From: Lentibacillus cibarius
GTDB lineage: Bacteria > Bacillota > Bacilli > Bacillales > Amphibacillaceae
NCBI RefSeq assembly: GCF_005887555.1
Contig: NZ_VCIA01000001.1
Span: 124,001 to 188,000 of the forward strand
Length of the DNA stretch: 64,000 nucleotides
Direction: 5' to 3'
The notes beneath the pieces are model-generated. The model had not been told where the DNA came from, ran no database searches, and saw only the letters and a list, made by a program, of their open reading frames with translations. Below are positions 48,510-56,265 of this stretch, one piece after another. Each line of letters opens with the position of its first letter. The first letter of the stretch is position 1. A program made the position numbers and the translations under genes.

Positions 48510-48881
48510 TTAATTTCTTTTACGTGACGTAAACCTTTGCGTCACTTTTTTTGTGCCTAATTGCGATAGACGCTGTTCATCCCAGCCCAGTTTATTGATA
48601 TTCGATTTCGATATCGACAACATTGACCAGGGATCTGTGCCTTCCATCGCCATTTCCCGTGCAACCTGTTTTAAATGGCTGCTGTCAAACTGCCACGAAA
48701 CGGACTCAAAATAATCCCAGACCTCTTCACCGGTATCCACGCCGCCCTGTTCTTTGACGTAGGCTTTTAACTCATCCTTCATCTGCTTCAGAGCAGCTTC
48801 GGTCCGGTTAATGTCGTTAGCCAGTTGAACCGCTTCATCGTGTGACTGCAGGCCATGTTGCATTTTGACTGCGTTGCTCAT
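48510..48881 (-). CDS. Hypothetical phage/plasmid protein, 123 residues
   Basis: It starts MSNAVKMQHGLQSHDEAVQLANDINRTEAAL. A helical N-terminal half (INRTEAALKQMKDELKAYVKEQGG) precedes a more globular half with WDYFESVSWQFDSSHLKQVAREMAMEGTDPWSMLSIS. The layout recalls Gp157/host-nuclease-inhibitor-type phage proteins only vaguely. It overlaps the upstream gene by 4 nt (ATGA), so the two are co-translated. Confidence 0.6.
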   Translation of the reverse strand: MSNAVKMQHGLQSHDEAVQLANDINRTEAALKQMKDELKAYVKEQGGVDTGEEVWDYFESVSWQFDSSHLKQVAREMAMEGTDPWSMLSISKSNINKLGWDEQRLSQLGTKKVTQRFTSRKRN

Positions 48882-49120
48882 TGTACAGCGCTCCTTTTCT
48901 GCATATTTTCAAACGAACCAATACCACGGAATGTTACTTCCTTGGCAGAGATCATCCGAAAGATACGATACGCCTCGTCTTGGCTCAATCGCTTAATCTC
49001 TTTTCGTCTGGATAAGTGAAAATATTGTTTTCCCTTCCGAACCAAAAATTGGTTCTCATTTGTTTCATCGGCATAAGCGATGAAGACCTTTTTCTGCTTT
49101 TTGAACCATGCGTGTGACAT
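48878..49120 (-). CDS. Hypothetical protein, 80 residues
   Basis: It starts at ATG 49120 (MSHAWFKKQKKVFIAY) because GGGAGG lies 7 nt upstream; the ATG six bases before it is too close to that site. It is basic, with no membrane segment. It is the first gene behind the leader RNA 49150-49400 and overlaps the next gene by 4 nt. No family is recognised. Confidence 0.6.
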   Translation of the reverse strand: MSHAWFKKQKKVFIAYADETNENQFLVRKGKQYFHLSRRKEIKRLSQDEAYRIFRMISAKEVTFRGIGSFENMQKRSAVQ

Positions 49121-49149
49121 GTTCATACCTCCCTTGTAAGAATTTTATA

Positions 49150-49400
49150 TAATAAAAAAAGCCGACTAATCCCCTAAGGGATCAATCGACTTTTTTATTA
49201 GCATGAAAAAAGCATTGCTTTACGCAATACTTGTTTTAATGACTAGAGGTGATACACTTGTTGTGTATATTTTTGGCAAGTAAATTACATGCCTGCGTTC
49301 AGCCTTTCCTAAAAAATCAATGGACTATCCGAACAAGAAACCCATTGTGCCGAATCTCCTTCTTGAATATGAAGGGGTGACGACTTTTACTCGAAACGAG
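49150..49400 (-). promoter_or_regulatory. Leader RNA 1 with conserved motif and two terminators
   Basis: On the minus strand, GTCGTCACC, a hairpin (CCTTC...GAAGG) and GATTCGGCA lie at 49347-49387. They are followed by TTTAGGAAAGG, then terminator 2 (49206-49230, GTATTGC/GCAATGC plus TTTTTT), then terminator 1 (49154-49191, 14 pairs with wobbles plus TTTTTTTATT). The first gene starts 30 nt later. The same order recurs before recT (55501-55740). The stretch 49401-49731 upstream shows no gene. Confidence 0.75.
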
Positions 49401-49731
49401 TAACACAAGAACTAAAATACTATATATATTCATGATATCGAATTAAATGACTACGGTCAAGGTGTATAGAGAACAAAAGATCTCTTACATGACAATAATC
49501 GTAATTATATAATATTGTATGAATATATTTAAATTTAGCTGTGTTAACTGATTTTAAATAAAACCAATCTTCTGCAAACGGGCCATATTATGTAAGAACG
49601 GCAGGCATTTTTATTAAGAAAATCGAATTTGTGATTCATAAGCACGACTACCCTTTGATCACTCACTTTTGGACATCCAACATTTATGGTGATGGTGCAT
49701 GACTTTTCCAGTTTAGTGTTGTAATGCTGCT

Positions 49732-50289
49732 TTATCTTACTTTCCTTTTTTCCTCCAGTTTCAAAAGAGAAACCACTATCCACCGAACAATAATACCTAC
49801 GATTAGAAAAAGGAAGAAATCAATTGTTGCAGAAAATTTCTTTATGTAGACAAAAATATTAAAATAATCTAATATCAAGTTATAATATACAAAGGCTAAC
49901 AGTCCGCTCCAAATTGTAATCCAAATTAAATAGCTTCGCCAAGTGGAATTGTATTGGTAAACCAACATAGCATATAAAGGAATAAGAGTAATGTTGCCTA
50001 AAAAGAAGTTTGGCTGGAAAGGTAATACATTTTCAAGGGTTGCCCAGTAATTTAATTGTTCGCCGATGGAGTCGTATACGGCAAATGCAACTGCAACTAA
50101 AGAACCGTACAGAAGTATTTCTGTAATTCGTTTTTTGTCTACAAGATAGAAAAATATGGTATACGTAAAAATTATTAAAACCACTTGGAATATCCAACTC
50201 GGAGACAGAAAAATTTGATTAATCCATTGGGTTTCGATTAAATCATTTAAGTTTCCTGCTTTTTTAAGAATTTCCTCATCAGTAATCAT
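49732..50289 (-). CDS. CBO0543-family membrane protein
   Basis: This 185-residue protein has about five transmembrane helices. FQPNFFLGNITLIPLYAMLVYQY and the preceding YDSIGEQLNYW fit the CBO0543 family of Bacillus membrane proteins, as I remember it. The role is unknown. It interrupts the run of recombination genes and may be an independent insertion. Confidence 0.7.
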   Translation of the reverse strand: MITDEEILKKAGNLNDLIETQWINQIFLSPSWIFQVVLIIFTYTIFFYLVDKKRITEILLYGSLVAVAFAVYDSIGEQLNYWATLENVLPFQPNFFLGNITLIPLYAMLVYQYNSTWRSYLIWITIWSGLLAFVYYNLILDYFNIFVYIKKFSATIDFFLFLIVGIIVRWIVVSLLKLEEKRKVR

Positions 50290-50605
50290 AACGATATCCC
50301 CTTATTTTATAAAGACTAATTATATTCTTTCACTTACGAATAGATACTATTCATTAGCTGATATGTTAATTAAATCCATCTCCCCCATAGCTTTTCCATT
50401 CACTCAACAAGATATCGAGATGCAGGTGGAGAGATTGAAACATTACTTCTGAATCATGACGAAGAATTTACAAAGGAGTTGAAAGTTAAAAATTATGTGA
50501 GTAAACCGAATGAGCCTTGGAAATACCCTTAATAGAATGAAATATTGTATTCCATTAACGGGCGCTTTCGCGGAATAAAAGGTCTTAAACATAGGGTGGT
50601 CAGAA
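50290..50605. other. Gene-poor spacer with a degraded frame
   Basis: A plus-strand stretch near 50390-50530 reads like a decayed protein tail (DAGGEIETLLLNHDEEFTKELKVKNY...NEPWKYP-stop) without a start. A palindromic GGGCGC repeat lies at 50548-50580. Nothing else is visible. Confidence 0.35.
50548..50580. repeat. GGCGC-centred palindromic repeat
   Basis: TATTCCATTAACGGGCGCTT...GCGGAATAA: outer arms TATTCC/GGAATA flank a GGGCGC core. Member of the family dispersed over 37-64 kb. Confidence 0.6.
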
Positions 50606-50749
50606 ATGTATTTATTGTTTTTGGTGTTAATTTTTATTGGCATTTTTCTTGTATTTGATGCAATACGGAAGGTTAACAACAACATACTTGAACAGACTGA
50701 GGAACTAAAAAGGATACGTGAGGAATTAATAAAAAATAATAAAGATTAG
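50606..50749 (+). CDS. Small membrane protein with coiled-coil tail, 47 residues
   Basis: An N-terminal transmembrane helix (MYLLFLVLIFIGIFLVFDAI) is followed by a charged helical tail (EQTEELKRIREELIKNNKD). The ATG follows AGGGTGG. This TM-plus-coil layout is common in small Bacillus proteins that assist larger complexes. Function unknown. Confidence 0.55.
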   Translation: MYLLFLVLIFIGIFLVFDAIRKVNNNILEQTEELKRIREELIKNNKD

Positions 50750-50780
50750 CCTATTGCTTCTCTGCGCCAATTCCGGGTAT

Positions 50781-50812
50781 TGTTCAAGAAAAGGGCGCGT
50801 TTGCGGAACAAT
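50781..50812. repeat. GGCGC-centred palindromic repeat
   Basis: TGTTCAAGAAAAGGGCGCGTTTGCGGAACA: outer arms TGTTC/GAACA around a GGGCGCGTTT core. The gap 50750-50999 contains no gene. Confidence 0.6.
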
Positions 50813-50999
50813 CATAAGCCTAATTCCTCACTAAAAACACGGAGGGATTAGGCTTGTTCTCTCGAAGGCCCTTATTTTGTGAATTCCGATTTCTTAACGA
50901 TACCTACTGGAAAATACAATGGTGATAAATGGTACATCGAGTTACAATCGTTGGTAAAAAACATGACAAAAGTGGCTATTTGTATGACCATTTTTTAAA

Positions 51000-51986
51000 T
51001 TACGGTAGCGATTCACACACTTTCCCGTCCCCGTCAGATCCATCCAAACGATGTGGATCTTGCTCAGGTCCGCCTGCTTTTTTATAAAATTCTTGTGCAG
51101 CTGCTTGTGTATCAAAATCACTACAATCCCGATCAGGTCCGTTCGGATTATATCCTGAGGAAGAACTTCCTGACTGTGAAGTTGATTCCGTTTCTGTATC
51201 GCCTGAGTCCTCCGATTGAGAGGCGTAGCCGTCCGATGTGACATAACCCTCCATACTCCAAATTCCTAGCTGATTGCTACGAGCATAATCCTCCGCTTTT
51301 TGGAGCGCTTCCTGATGCGTGTACGGTGGGTCATATACATAGGCGTATCGAGCCAGCCCCTTTCTTAGCAGCTGCTTATTAAGATTCTTGCCATCATCCC
51401 AAATATAACCGAGCAACCTGTCGTAATGATCACGCTTCGGCCCATCAAATTCAATATAAACTGTTTCGCCTTGTTCCAATTTCTCTTTGGCAAAATTCGA
51501 TGCTTCCGGACCAAACGGCTGTACTGGTTTTGACGGATGAACAGTCTCAGGTGTATCAACTAGAAGCAGTCGAACGTCCTCAATGGATCCTTTATATTTG
51601 ATTTCTATCGTATCTCCGTCCACAACCCGATTAATGGTTGCCTTTTCAGCGCGATCTGGGGCTCCCCGACTGGATTGCTTCGTTTCTTTCTTCTGGTTGT
51701 TGTTTTGTTGTTCATTTGAGCTTTCGCTATCTTCATTGCTATTGACTGTCTCGGATTGGGCTTCATTTGTTTCTTCGGCTTCAGTGTCTTGATCCATGTT
51801 CGATTTATCCGTTTGGACCGTCTGTGTTTCTTCTTTTTGCTCTTCAGATTCAGTGTTTTCTGCTGAGCAGCCAATCAATGAAAAACCAATAATCATAACC
51901 AGTGGGATAAGTTTGATTGCTGTGCGCTGCTTCACCAAGGTAAACGTTGCCAACGTTATAAAGCTAATTAGTAATATGGCTTCCAT
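51000..51986 (-). CDS. Secreted thermonuclease-family nuclease with excalibur domain
   Basis: This 328-residue protein has an N-terminal membrane region and a possible lipoprotein Cys (LIGCSAEN). Next is a low-complexity Glu/Gln/Asn linker (about 45-110), a staphylococcal-nuclease domain (INRVVDGDTIEIKYKG, VRLLLVDTPET, DRLLGYIW, LARYAYVYDP) and a C-terminal calcium-binding excalibur domain (DRDCSDFDTQAAAQEFY...DPHRLDGSDGDGKVCE). It resembles YokF/YncB of B. subtilis, which degrade external DNA. The start MEAILL at 51986 is chosen from GGGGAATAG upstream. Confidence 0.88.
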   Translation of the reverse strand: MEAILLISFITLATFTLVKQRTAIKLIPLVMIIGFSLIGCSAENTESEEQKEETQTVQTDKSNMDQDTEAEETNEAQSETVNSNEDSESSNEQQNNNQKKETKQSSRGAPDRAEKATINRVVDGDTIEIKYKGSIEDVRLLLVDTPETVHPSKPVQPFGPEASNFAKEKLEQGETVYIEFDGPKRDHYDRLLGYIWDDGKNLNKQLLRKGLARYAYVYDPPYTHQEALQKAEDYARSNQLGIWSMEGYVTSDGYASQSEDSGDTETESTSQSGSSSSGYNPNGPDRDCSDFDTQAAAQEFYKKAGGPEQDPHRLDGSDGDGKVCESLP

Positions 51987-52088
51987 ATATGCTATTCCCC
52001 TAACTACTAACATACATTTTTGAGTTAAGTTTACACTAATACCCTGATTCAGTACATCGATTCAGGGAAAAATACTATTAATCTATCA

Positions 52089-52126
52089 CAAAAAAACATC
52101 GCACAGATTACACTCCATGCGATGTT
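52089..52126 (-). terminator. Terminator of the PD-(D/E)XK nuclease gene
   Basis: The stem AACATCGCA/TGCGATGTT is followed by TTTTTGTG on the minus strand and overlaps the end of the gene. Confidence 0.75.
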
Positions 52127-52827
52127 AAGACATTACTATTACTTTTCAAACATTCCCAAGCAAATGGGCAATGACGGCATAACTTTGAAGGATGGGCTGG
52201 AAACAGCATTCCAGCATTATCGGGATGCCTTTTTAATAAAGCTAGTCTACCATATATCTCATTTGCAGTATTTAATGCCCATTGCCTTGCTTGTTCCATG
52301 TCTTCTGGTGTGAATACATGGCTTCGTTCTTGACAAAAACGTAAAAAATAATAACTACCTTCTACACTTTGTAGTCCTTTTAATTGACTGACTGCCCAAG
52401 CATAAAGGGCTAACTGATGATTATCCAGTGTCTTATAAGGAACACGATTCGTTTTCCAATCAGTAATCCTGCCACTGGGCTGAATCAAATCGATGAACCC
52501 TTGTAGCTGCGGTGCATTGGCTTCGTCTGCCAACTTCAACTTAAAATACGTTTCGGTGTCTCCCATACCTTGATGGATTGGCGCTTTTAGCACTAAATCA
52601 TCTATTTCCGACTGCGTTAATTCTTCATAAAAATTAGCCTCTGCATAACCGTTTAATACCGCTTCATGATGAGGTATGCCATTGATTTTATCCTCAATTG
52701 CCTTGTGCACAGCTTTTCCTAAGGCAAGTGGCTGTGTCATTGGTTCGTCTTTTTCAAGTACATACTTGTTATAAAACCGATACGGGCATTGTTTATATAG
52801 GTTTAACCGACTAAAGGAAAAAATCAT
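52108..52827 (-). CDS. RecB-type PD-(D/E)XK nuclease, Cas4/AddB-like
   Basis: This 239-residue protein starts MIFSFSRLNLYKQCPYRFYNKYV. Catalytic motifs are GKAVHKAIED, LQGFIDLIQ (Asp), RITDWKTN (D..K) and YKTLDNHQLALYAWA (Gln/Tyr). Cys in KQCPYRF and a C-terminal CRHCPFAWEC set probably hold an iron-sulfur cluster, as in AddB and Cas4. Near recT and ssb it likely supplies the exonuclease of a recombination pair. Confidence 0.88.
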   Translation of the reverse strand: MIFSFSRLNLYKQCPYRFYNKYVLEKDEPMTQPLALGKAVHKAIEDKINGIPHHEAVLNGYAEANFYEELTQSEIDDLVLKAPIHQGMGDTETYFKLKLADEANAPQLQGFIDLIQPSGRITDWKTNRVPYKTLDNHQLALYAWAVSQLKGLQSVEGSYYFLRFCQERSHVFTPEDMEQARQWALNTANEIYGRLALLKRHPDNAGMLFPAHPSKLCRHCPFAWECLKSNSNVLTSHGV

Positions 52828-52853
52828 CGTCTCACCCACTTTCTAAATGTATT

Positions 52854-52885
52854 TAAAAAAGAGAGATGAATCGAATCATCTCTCT
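52854..52885 (-). terminator. Terminator between ssb and the nuclease gene
   Basis: The 10-bp stem AGAGAGATGA/TCATCTCTCT is followed by TTTTTTAAATAC on the minus strand. Confidence 0.8.
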
Positions 52886-52899
52886 CTAGTCGTAAGTAT

Positions 52900-53322
52900 T
52901 TAAAATGGCAAATCCTGATCATCCACTTCAACGGGTTGCCCCTGTCCCTGGAACGGGTTAGATTGCCCTGATGATTGATTAGATGAACTGCCTTTTCCCT
53001 GTGAAGTTTTGGTATCCAAAAATTCTACTTGGTCACCAACGACTTCGGTCATGAACACAGGCTTGCCATCCTGTCCTTCAAAGGAACGTGTTTGAATGCG
53101 ACCAGTGACACCAACCTGTGACCCTTTTTTACAGAACTGTGCGGTATTTTCCGCAAGTTTGCGCCACACCTGACAGCGAATGAAGTCGGCTTCACGGTCT
53201 CCGTTTTTATTGGTGAAGGGACGATTCACCGCTAATGTGAAGGTAGCAACGGCCACTCCGTTCTGCGTGTATTTCATGTCTACATCTTTTGTCATGCGTC
53301 CAATTAATTGTGTGTTATTCAT
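52900..53322 (-). CDS. ssb: Single-stranded DNA-binding protein
   Basis: This is a 140-residue SSB. The OB-fold begins MNNTQLIGRMTKDVDMKYTQNGVAVATFTLAVNR and includes ADFIRCQVWRKLAENTAQFCKKGSQVGVTGR. A Gln/Ser/Gly-rich linker leads to the acidic tip DDQDLPF, which recruits partner proteins. It is shorter than the housekeeping SSB and sits in a mobile-type recombination module, so it is probably an accessory copy. Confidence 0.96.
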   Translation of the reverse strand: MNNTQLIGRMTKDVDMKYTQNGVAVATFTLAVNRPFTNKNGDREADFIRCQVWRKLAENTAQFCKKGSQVGVTGRIQTRSFEGQDGKPVFMTEVVGDQVEFLDTKTSQGKGSSSNQSSGQSNPFQGQGQPVEVDDQDLPF

Positions 53323-53374
53323 CGTATAAAACTCCTTTATTGTTGAATTTTATCATCTTACTTGCTACTCTGAT

Positions 53375-54148
53375 TCAAGCAAGATTACCCTCTGATATGG
53401 ACACATTCCGGTTTGGAACGTGTCCTTTTTTATGCTCTATTTTTCGTAAGTACTGCAAAAACACGATATTGACGAAAAGCGTATCCATGTCAAAATCAAT
53501 CGTTTCTAAACAAGTACCCCAGGCAAGGCGTCCCAAAATGGTACCTTCCACAGCCCATGTTTTGGGCGCCTTATTCGGTTCTTTTAGAAATTCGTCCTGA
53601 ATACGGTTGTACATATTTGGAATCGTGGCATGCCAACATTTGTCTATCAACCACACAAGCAATTCTTGTTGCCGTTTTTGCTGATTTTCTAAATGGGCAA
53701 TACAGAGGAAAATCGCATAGTGCAATGCTAATTTTTCATGTGTGTATTGCTTCCAATCGTTTAAGATTTGCTTTTTATGCATTTGAAATTGCTTAAAAGA
53801 GCGCCGTTTATAGTCCTTCCAGCCAATCCGTTCCAGCTGATACGGCGTTAATTGGTAGACTGGATGACATAATTGATGGCATGTACCGAAATAGTTTTGC
53901 TTGATTTCCAGATACGGTTTACCGCTTAATTGCACTTCAAAGTCAAGAACGCCTCCCGATTTTTTGCAGTACCAGCACTTGTACACCTGGTCTTGTGTAT
54001 TCAGGGAAAGATAAAATTTCTTTCGTTTGCTGGCATCCCCTTTGCAAAAGGGGCATTTGGCCAAACTTTCTTTCTTTCCGAACGATTTCGATTGGAACTG
54101 AAGGTCATACTTTTGTGCAACATCAAGAATGCTTGGCAACATGGTCAT
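53375..54148 (-). CDS. Zinc-finger (CHC2 primase-like) protein
   Basis: This 257-residue protein starts with a Cys4-type finger like that of DnaG primases: CPFCKGDASKRKKFYLSLNTQDQVYKCWYCKKSGGVLDF. No TOPRIM or polymerase motif follows; the rest (aromatic- and lysine-rich) is not recognised. The ATG shares its A with the recT stop codon (TGATG), so the two are coupled. A role in recombination or plasmid priming is inference. Confidence 0.75.
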   Translation of the reverse strand: MTMLPSILDVAQKYDLQFQSKSFGKKESLAKCPFCKGDASKRKKFYLSLNTQDQVYKCWYCKKSGGVLDFEVQLSGKPYLEIKQNYFGTCHQLCHPVYQLTPYQLERIGWKDYKRRSFKQFQMHKKQILNDWKQYTHEKLALHYAIFLCIAHLENQQKRQQELLVWLIDKCWHATIPNMYNRIQDEFLKEPNKAPKTWAVEGTILGRLAWGTCLETIDFDMDTLFVNIVFLQYLRKIEHKKGHVPNRNVSISEGNLA

Positions 54149-55401
54149 CACCCTGCCTGCTGGTTGTCTTCCATGACTTCCACTAAAAACCAAAAGCCAT
54201 TTTCTTTCTTCAAAGCAAGGGTGACCTGGTCACCTTGTTCTAATTGTTCAGCCTGTTGCACTTCTTTCTCTCCGCGCGCAATCATTAGCGTTGATTCACC
54301 GTTGATTTCCCCGGCAATTTTCGCAAATTTAGCGCCGTTCTTTTCGCCGGTCGTCACATTTTGAATGATGGTACTGTACGTATCATGAATGGATTGATCT
54401 GCGTTCATCGATGGCTGTTCACCGGGTGATGATTCCGCTTGCTGATCGCTCCCTTCCTTGTCCTCCGAGGAAGGCGTGTGTATATCGTGCAGGAAGTAAA
54501 AACTGTTTTCCTGATAGATAGCAAGATTCAGAACTTCCCCTTCCGCGGTTTCTTTTAAAGCCTCCATAAGGTTTTTATCACGAACCAGTACGTTGACGGT
54601 TTGATCTAGTTCTTTTGGCTTCACTGTCAGCAGACCATATTGTTTATGGGAAGAACTCGTTTTAACGGCATAGGACTGCACAATCATTTCCCGGCTGGTA
54701 ACAGATTTAGCAGCAGGTGTTCCTTCATGAGATGGTGTGTTTTCTTTTGGCTGTTCTTTTTCACCTTTTTGCGTTTGACTTGGCTGTTGGCCTGAACGAT
54801 TGTCGGTTCCCTGCAGATTATCCTCCAGCCCCATTTCTTCCTGAGTATATAAACCACCTAAAGGAAACTGCCTGCGCAGCACAAACGTTTCCGCGATTTT
54901 CACAATCATGGCGCTCGGCAGCGTATCCCATACGTTAGGGTTCCCATACTTGGAATTCACTTTGCCGCTATTGGCATTGTAGTACTCATCAAAGTCCACA
55001 AACACGGCAACCGGATGGTGCTTTTTGTGCTTCATGATGGCATAGGCGCCAATAATCTTGCCCCGTTTGGTTCCAAATTTATGTTTGACGTCTCCCTCAC
55101 TTGGAAGAAATTCAAAATCATCACCTTCTTTGACCACGTTGGCATTAGGTGGACCAACATAACCAGGTTGACGTGTGGCTACACGGAGAAGCCCATCCCG
55201 TGTTGTAATAAACTGGGTTTTTGCCCCGCGTTTGGTTTCATATCGCTGGAAAACCACATCTCCCAGTAATGGATTGAGCCCGAAGTTCTCACACATTTCT
55301 ATAAAGTGCTGCGCTTCTTCATCACTTCCATTAACTGGCTGGATAAACCGGCTCCAAATTAACGACTTTTCCTTTTCTGTAAATTGAATTGCTTTTTCCA
55401 T
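54148..55401 (-). CDS. recT: RecT/Bet-type single-strand annealing protein with duplicated C-terminal domain
   Basis: The N-terminal ~200 residues are a Bet/RecT annealing domain (ENFGLNPLLGDVVFQRYETKRG, FITTRDGLLRVATRQPGYVG, AYAIMKHKKHHPVAVFVDFDEYY, VKIAETFVLRRQFP..GLYTQEEMG). The start at 55401 (MEKAIQFTEKEKSLIW) follows AAAGGAG. After a Gln/Glu-rich linker come two similar ~70-residue units, ending FYFLHDI and FWFLVEV, which look like OB-type folds and are not part of normal RecT. It heads an operon behind leader RNA 2. Confidence 0.88.
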   Translation of the reverse strand: MEKAIQFTEKEKSLIWSRFIQPVNGSDEEAQHFIEMCENFGLNPLLGDVVFQRYETKRGAKTQFITTRDGLLRVATRQPGYVGPPNANVVKEGDDFEFLPSEGDVKHKFGTKRGKIIGAYAIMKHKKHHPVAVFVDFDEYYNANSGKVNSKYGNPNVWDTLPSAMIVKIAETFVLRRQFPLGGLYTQEEMGLEDNLQGTDNRSGQQPSQTQKGEKEQPKENTPSHEGTPAAKSVTSREMIVQSYAVKTSSSHKQYGLLTVKPKELDQTVNVLVRDKNLMEALKETAEGEVLNLAIYQENSFYFLHDIHTPSSEDKEGSDQQAESSPGEQPSMNADQSIHDTYSTIIQNVTTGEKNGAKFAKIAGEINGESTLMIARGEKEVQQAEQLEQGDQVTLALKKENGFWFLVEVMEDNQQAG

Positions 55402-55500
55402 TTTTATCGCTCCTTTAGTCAATAATTTTGGATTCATGTTTTAGACAATAGCTTTCATCACAACATGGAATCACCTCCTTAACGAGAATTTTTATCCATT

Positions 55501-55740
55501 AAAAAAAGCCAGTAAATCTCAACTGCATGAGATGAACTGACTTTTAATAAGCAATAGAAAAAGCGTATAGCAAACGCCATACACTTGTTTAATTTCTTGA
55601 TTATGAACACACGTCATGTGTGTTTTTTGTGTAAACGTACACGAGTCTTTTCTTTCCTAAACTATCAAAGGAATCTAAAGACAAGAATACTTCATGCCGA
55701 ATCTTCCTCAAAAATGAGGAGGTGACGACCTTCACTCAAT
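55501..55740 (-). promoter_or_regulatory. Leader RNA 2 with conserved motif and two terminators
   Basis: Same order as leader 1: GTCGTCACC, hairpin (CCTC...GAGG) and GATTCGGCA (55694-55740); then TTTAGGAAAG; then a hairpin with T-run (55557-55583); then a second terminator (55501-55542, AGTCAGTTCATCTCA paired to its complement, TTTTTTT). A possible promoter, TTGACG-17-TATTTT, lies at about 55770-55800. recT starts 100 nt after the last terminator. Confidence 0.75.
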
Positions 55741-55800
55741 GGTGACGAAAATACAAATTAACTATAAATCCAAAATAGCAAAATATTAAGATTACGTCAA

Positions 55801-56064
55801 TTCTCACCATATCCAGTTTTCAGCCGTGCGACATATCCGTGCGGCATACCTTCTCATTTTGAGTGACTCCAGCCTTTGTTCTGCCGAATCACCTGTGCTT
55901 CATACCCCAAGACCTGTCAGCCTTGACGCATGCAGTAATATTGATGGGATGGTTCCGGAAACGTGGTTCTGTCATTCCCATTCTCACTTGTGAAGTTGGG
56001 ATCAGCCGCTAAGTAACCCCTCCTGTATTACACGCTCTAGTACGTTTATAACAGAACTTATCGA
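55801..56064 (-). mobile_element. Group II intron 5' fragment
   Basis: About 260 nt match the 5' RNA region of the full intron (41645-41910) with many identical runs (GTTCTG.TATAAACG, CATCCCATCAATA, GCATGCGTCA, CGGCAGAACGAAGGCTGGAG-like, GGATATG). It ends at the leader/promoter of recT; the maturase is absent. Its outer end abuts GGGCGCC just like the full copy. Confidence 0.8.
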
Positions 56065-56265
56065 GAGGCGCCCGTTAGCTTAACAGAGAATCTAATACCA
56101 ATGGTATGATAATTAGCAATATAGCATTCAAATCATGACGATTAGATTGATGTGGTTCGGTTTGGGGAGAATGATTGGAGGTTGTACAAAGAGGACCACC
56201 TATATGGAAATGATCATCTGCTAAACGATTTCTTCACGTTTATCGTTTTTTAGTTCAGTCACACC

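Noticed and set aside
50443..50685. 80-residue minus-strand frame
   Set aside because: Opposite strand of the TM/coiled-coil small gene at 50606-50749, which has a start signal.
53398..53433. Hairpin GGACAC...GTGTCC with TTTTTT on the plus strand
   Set aside because: It lies within the 3' end of the minus-strand primase-like gene with no plus-strand gene before it; not called as a functional terminator.
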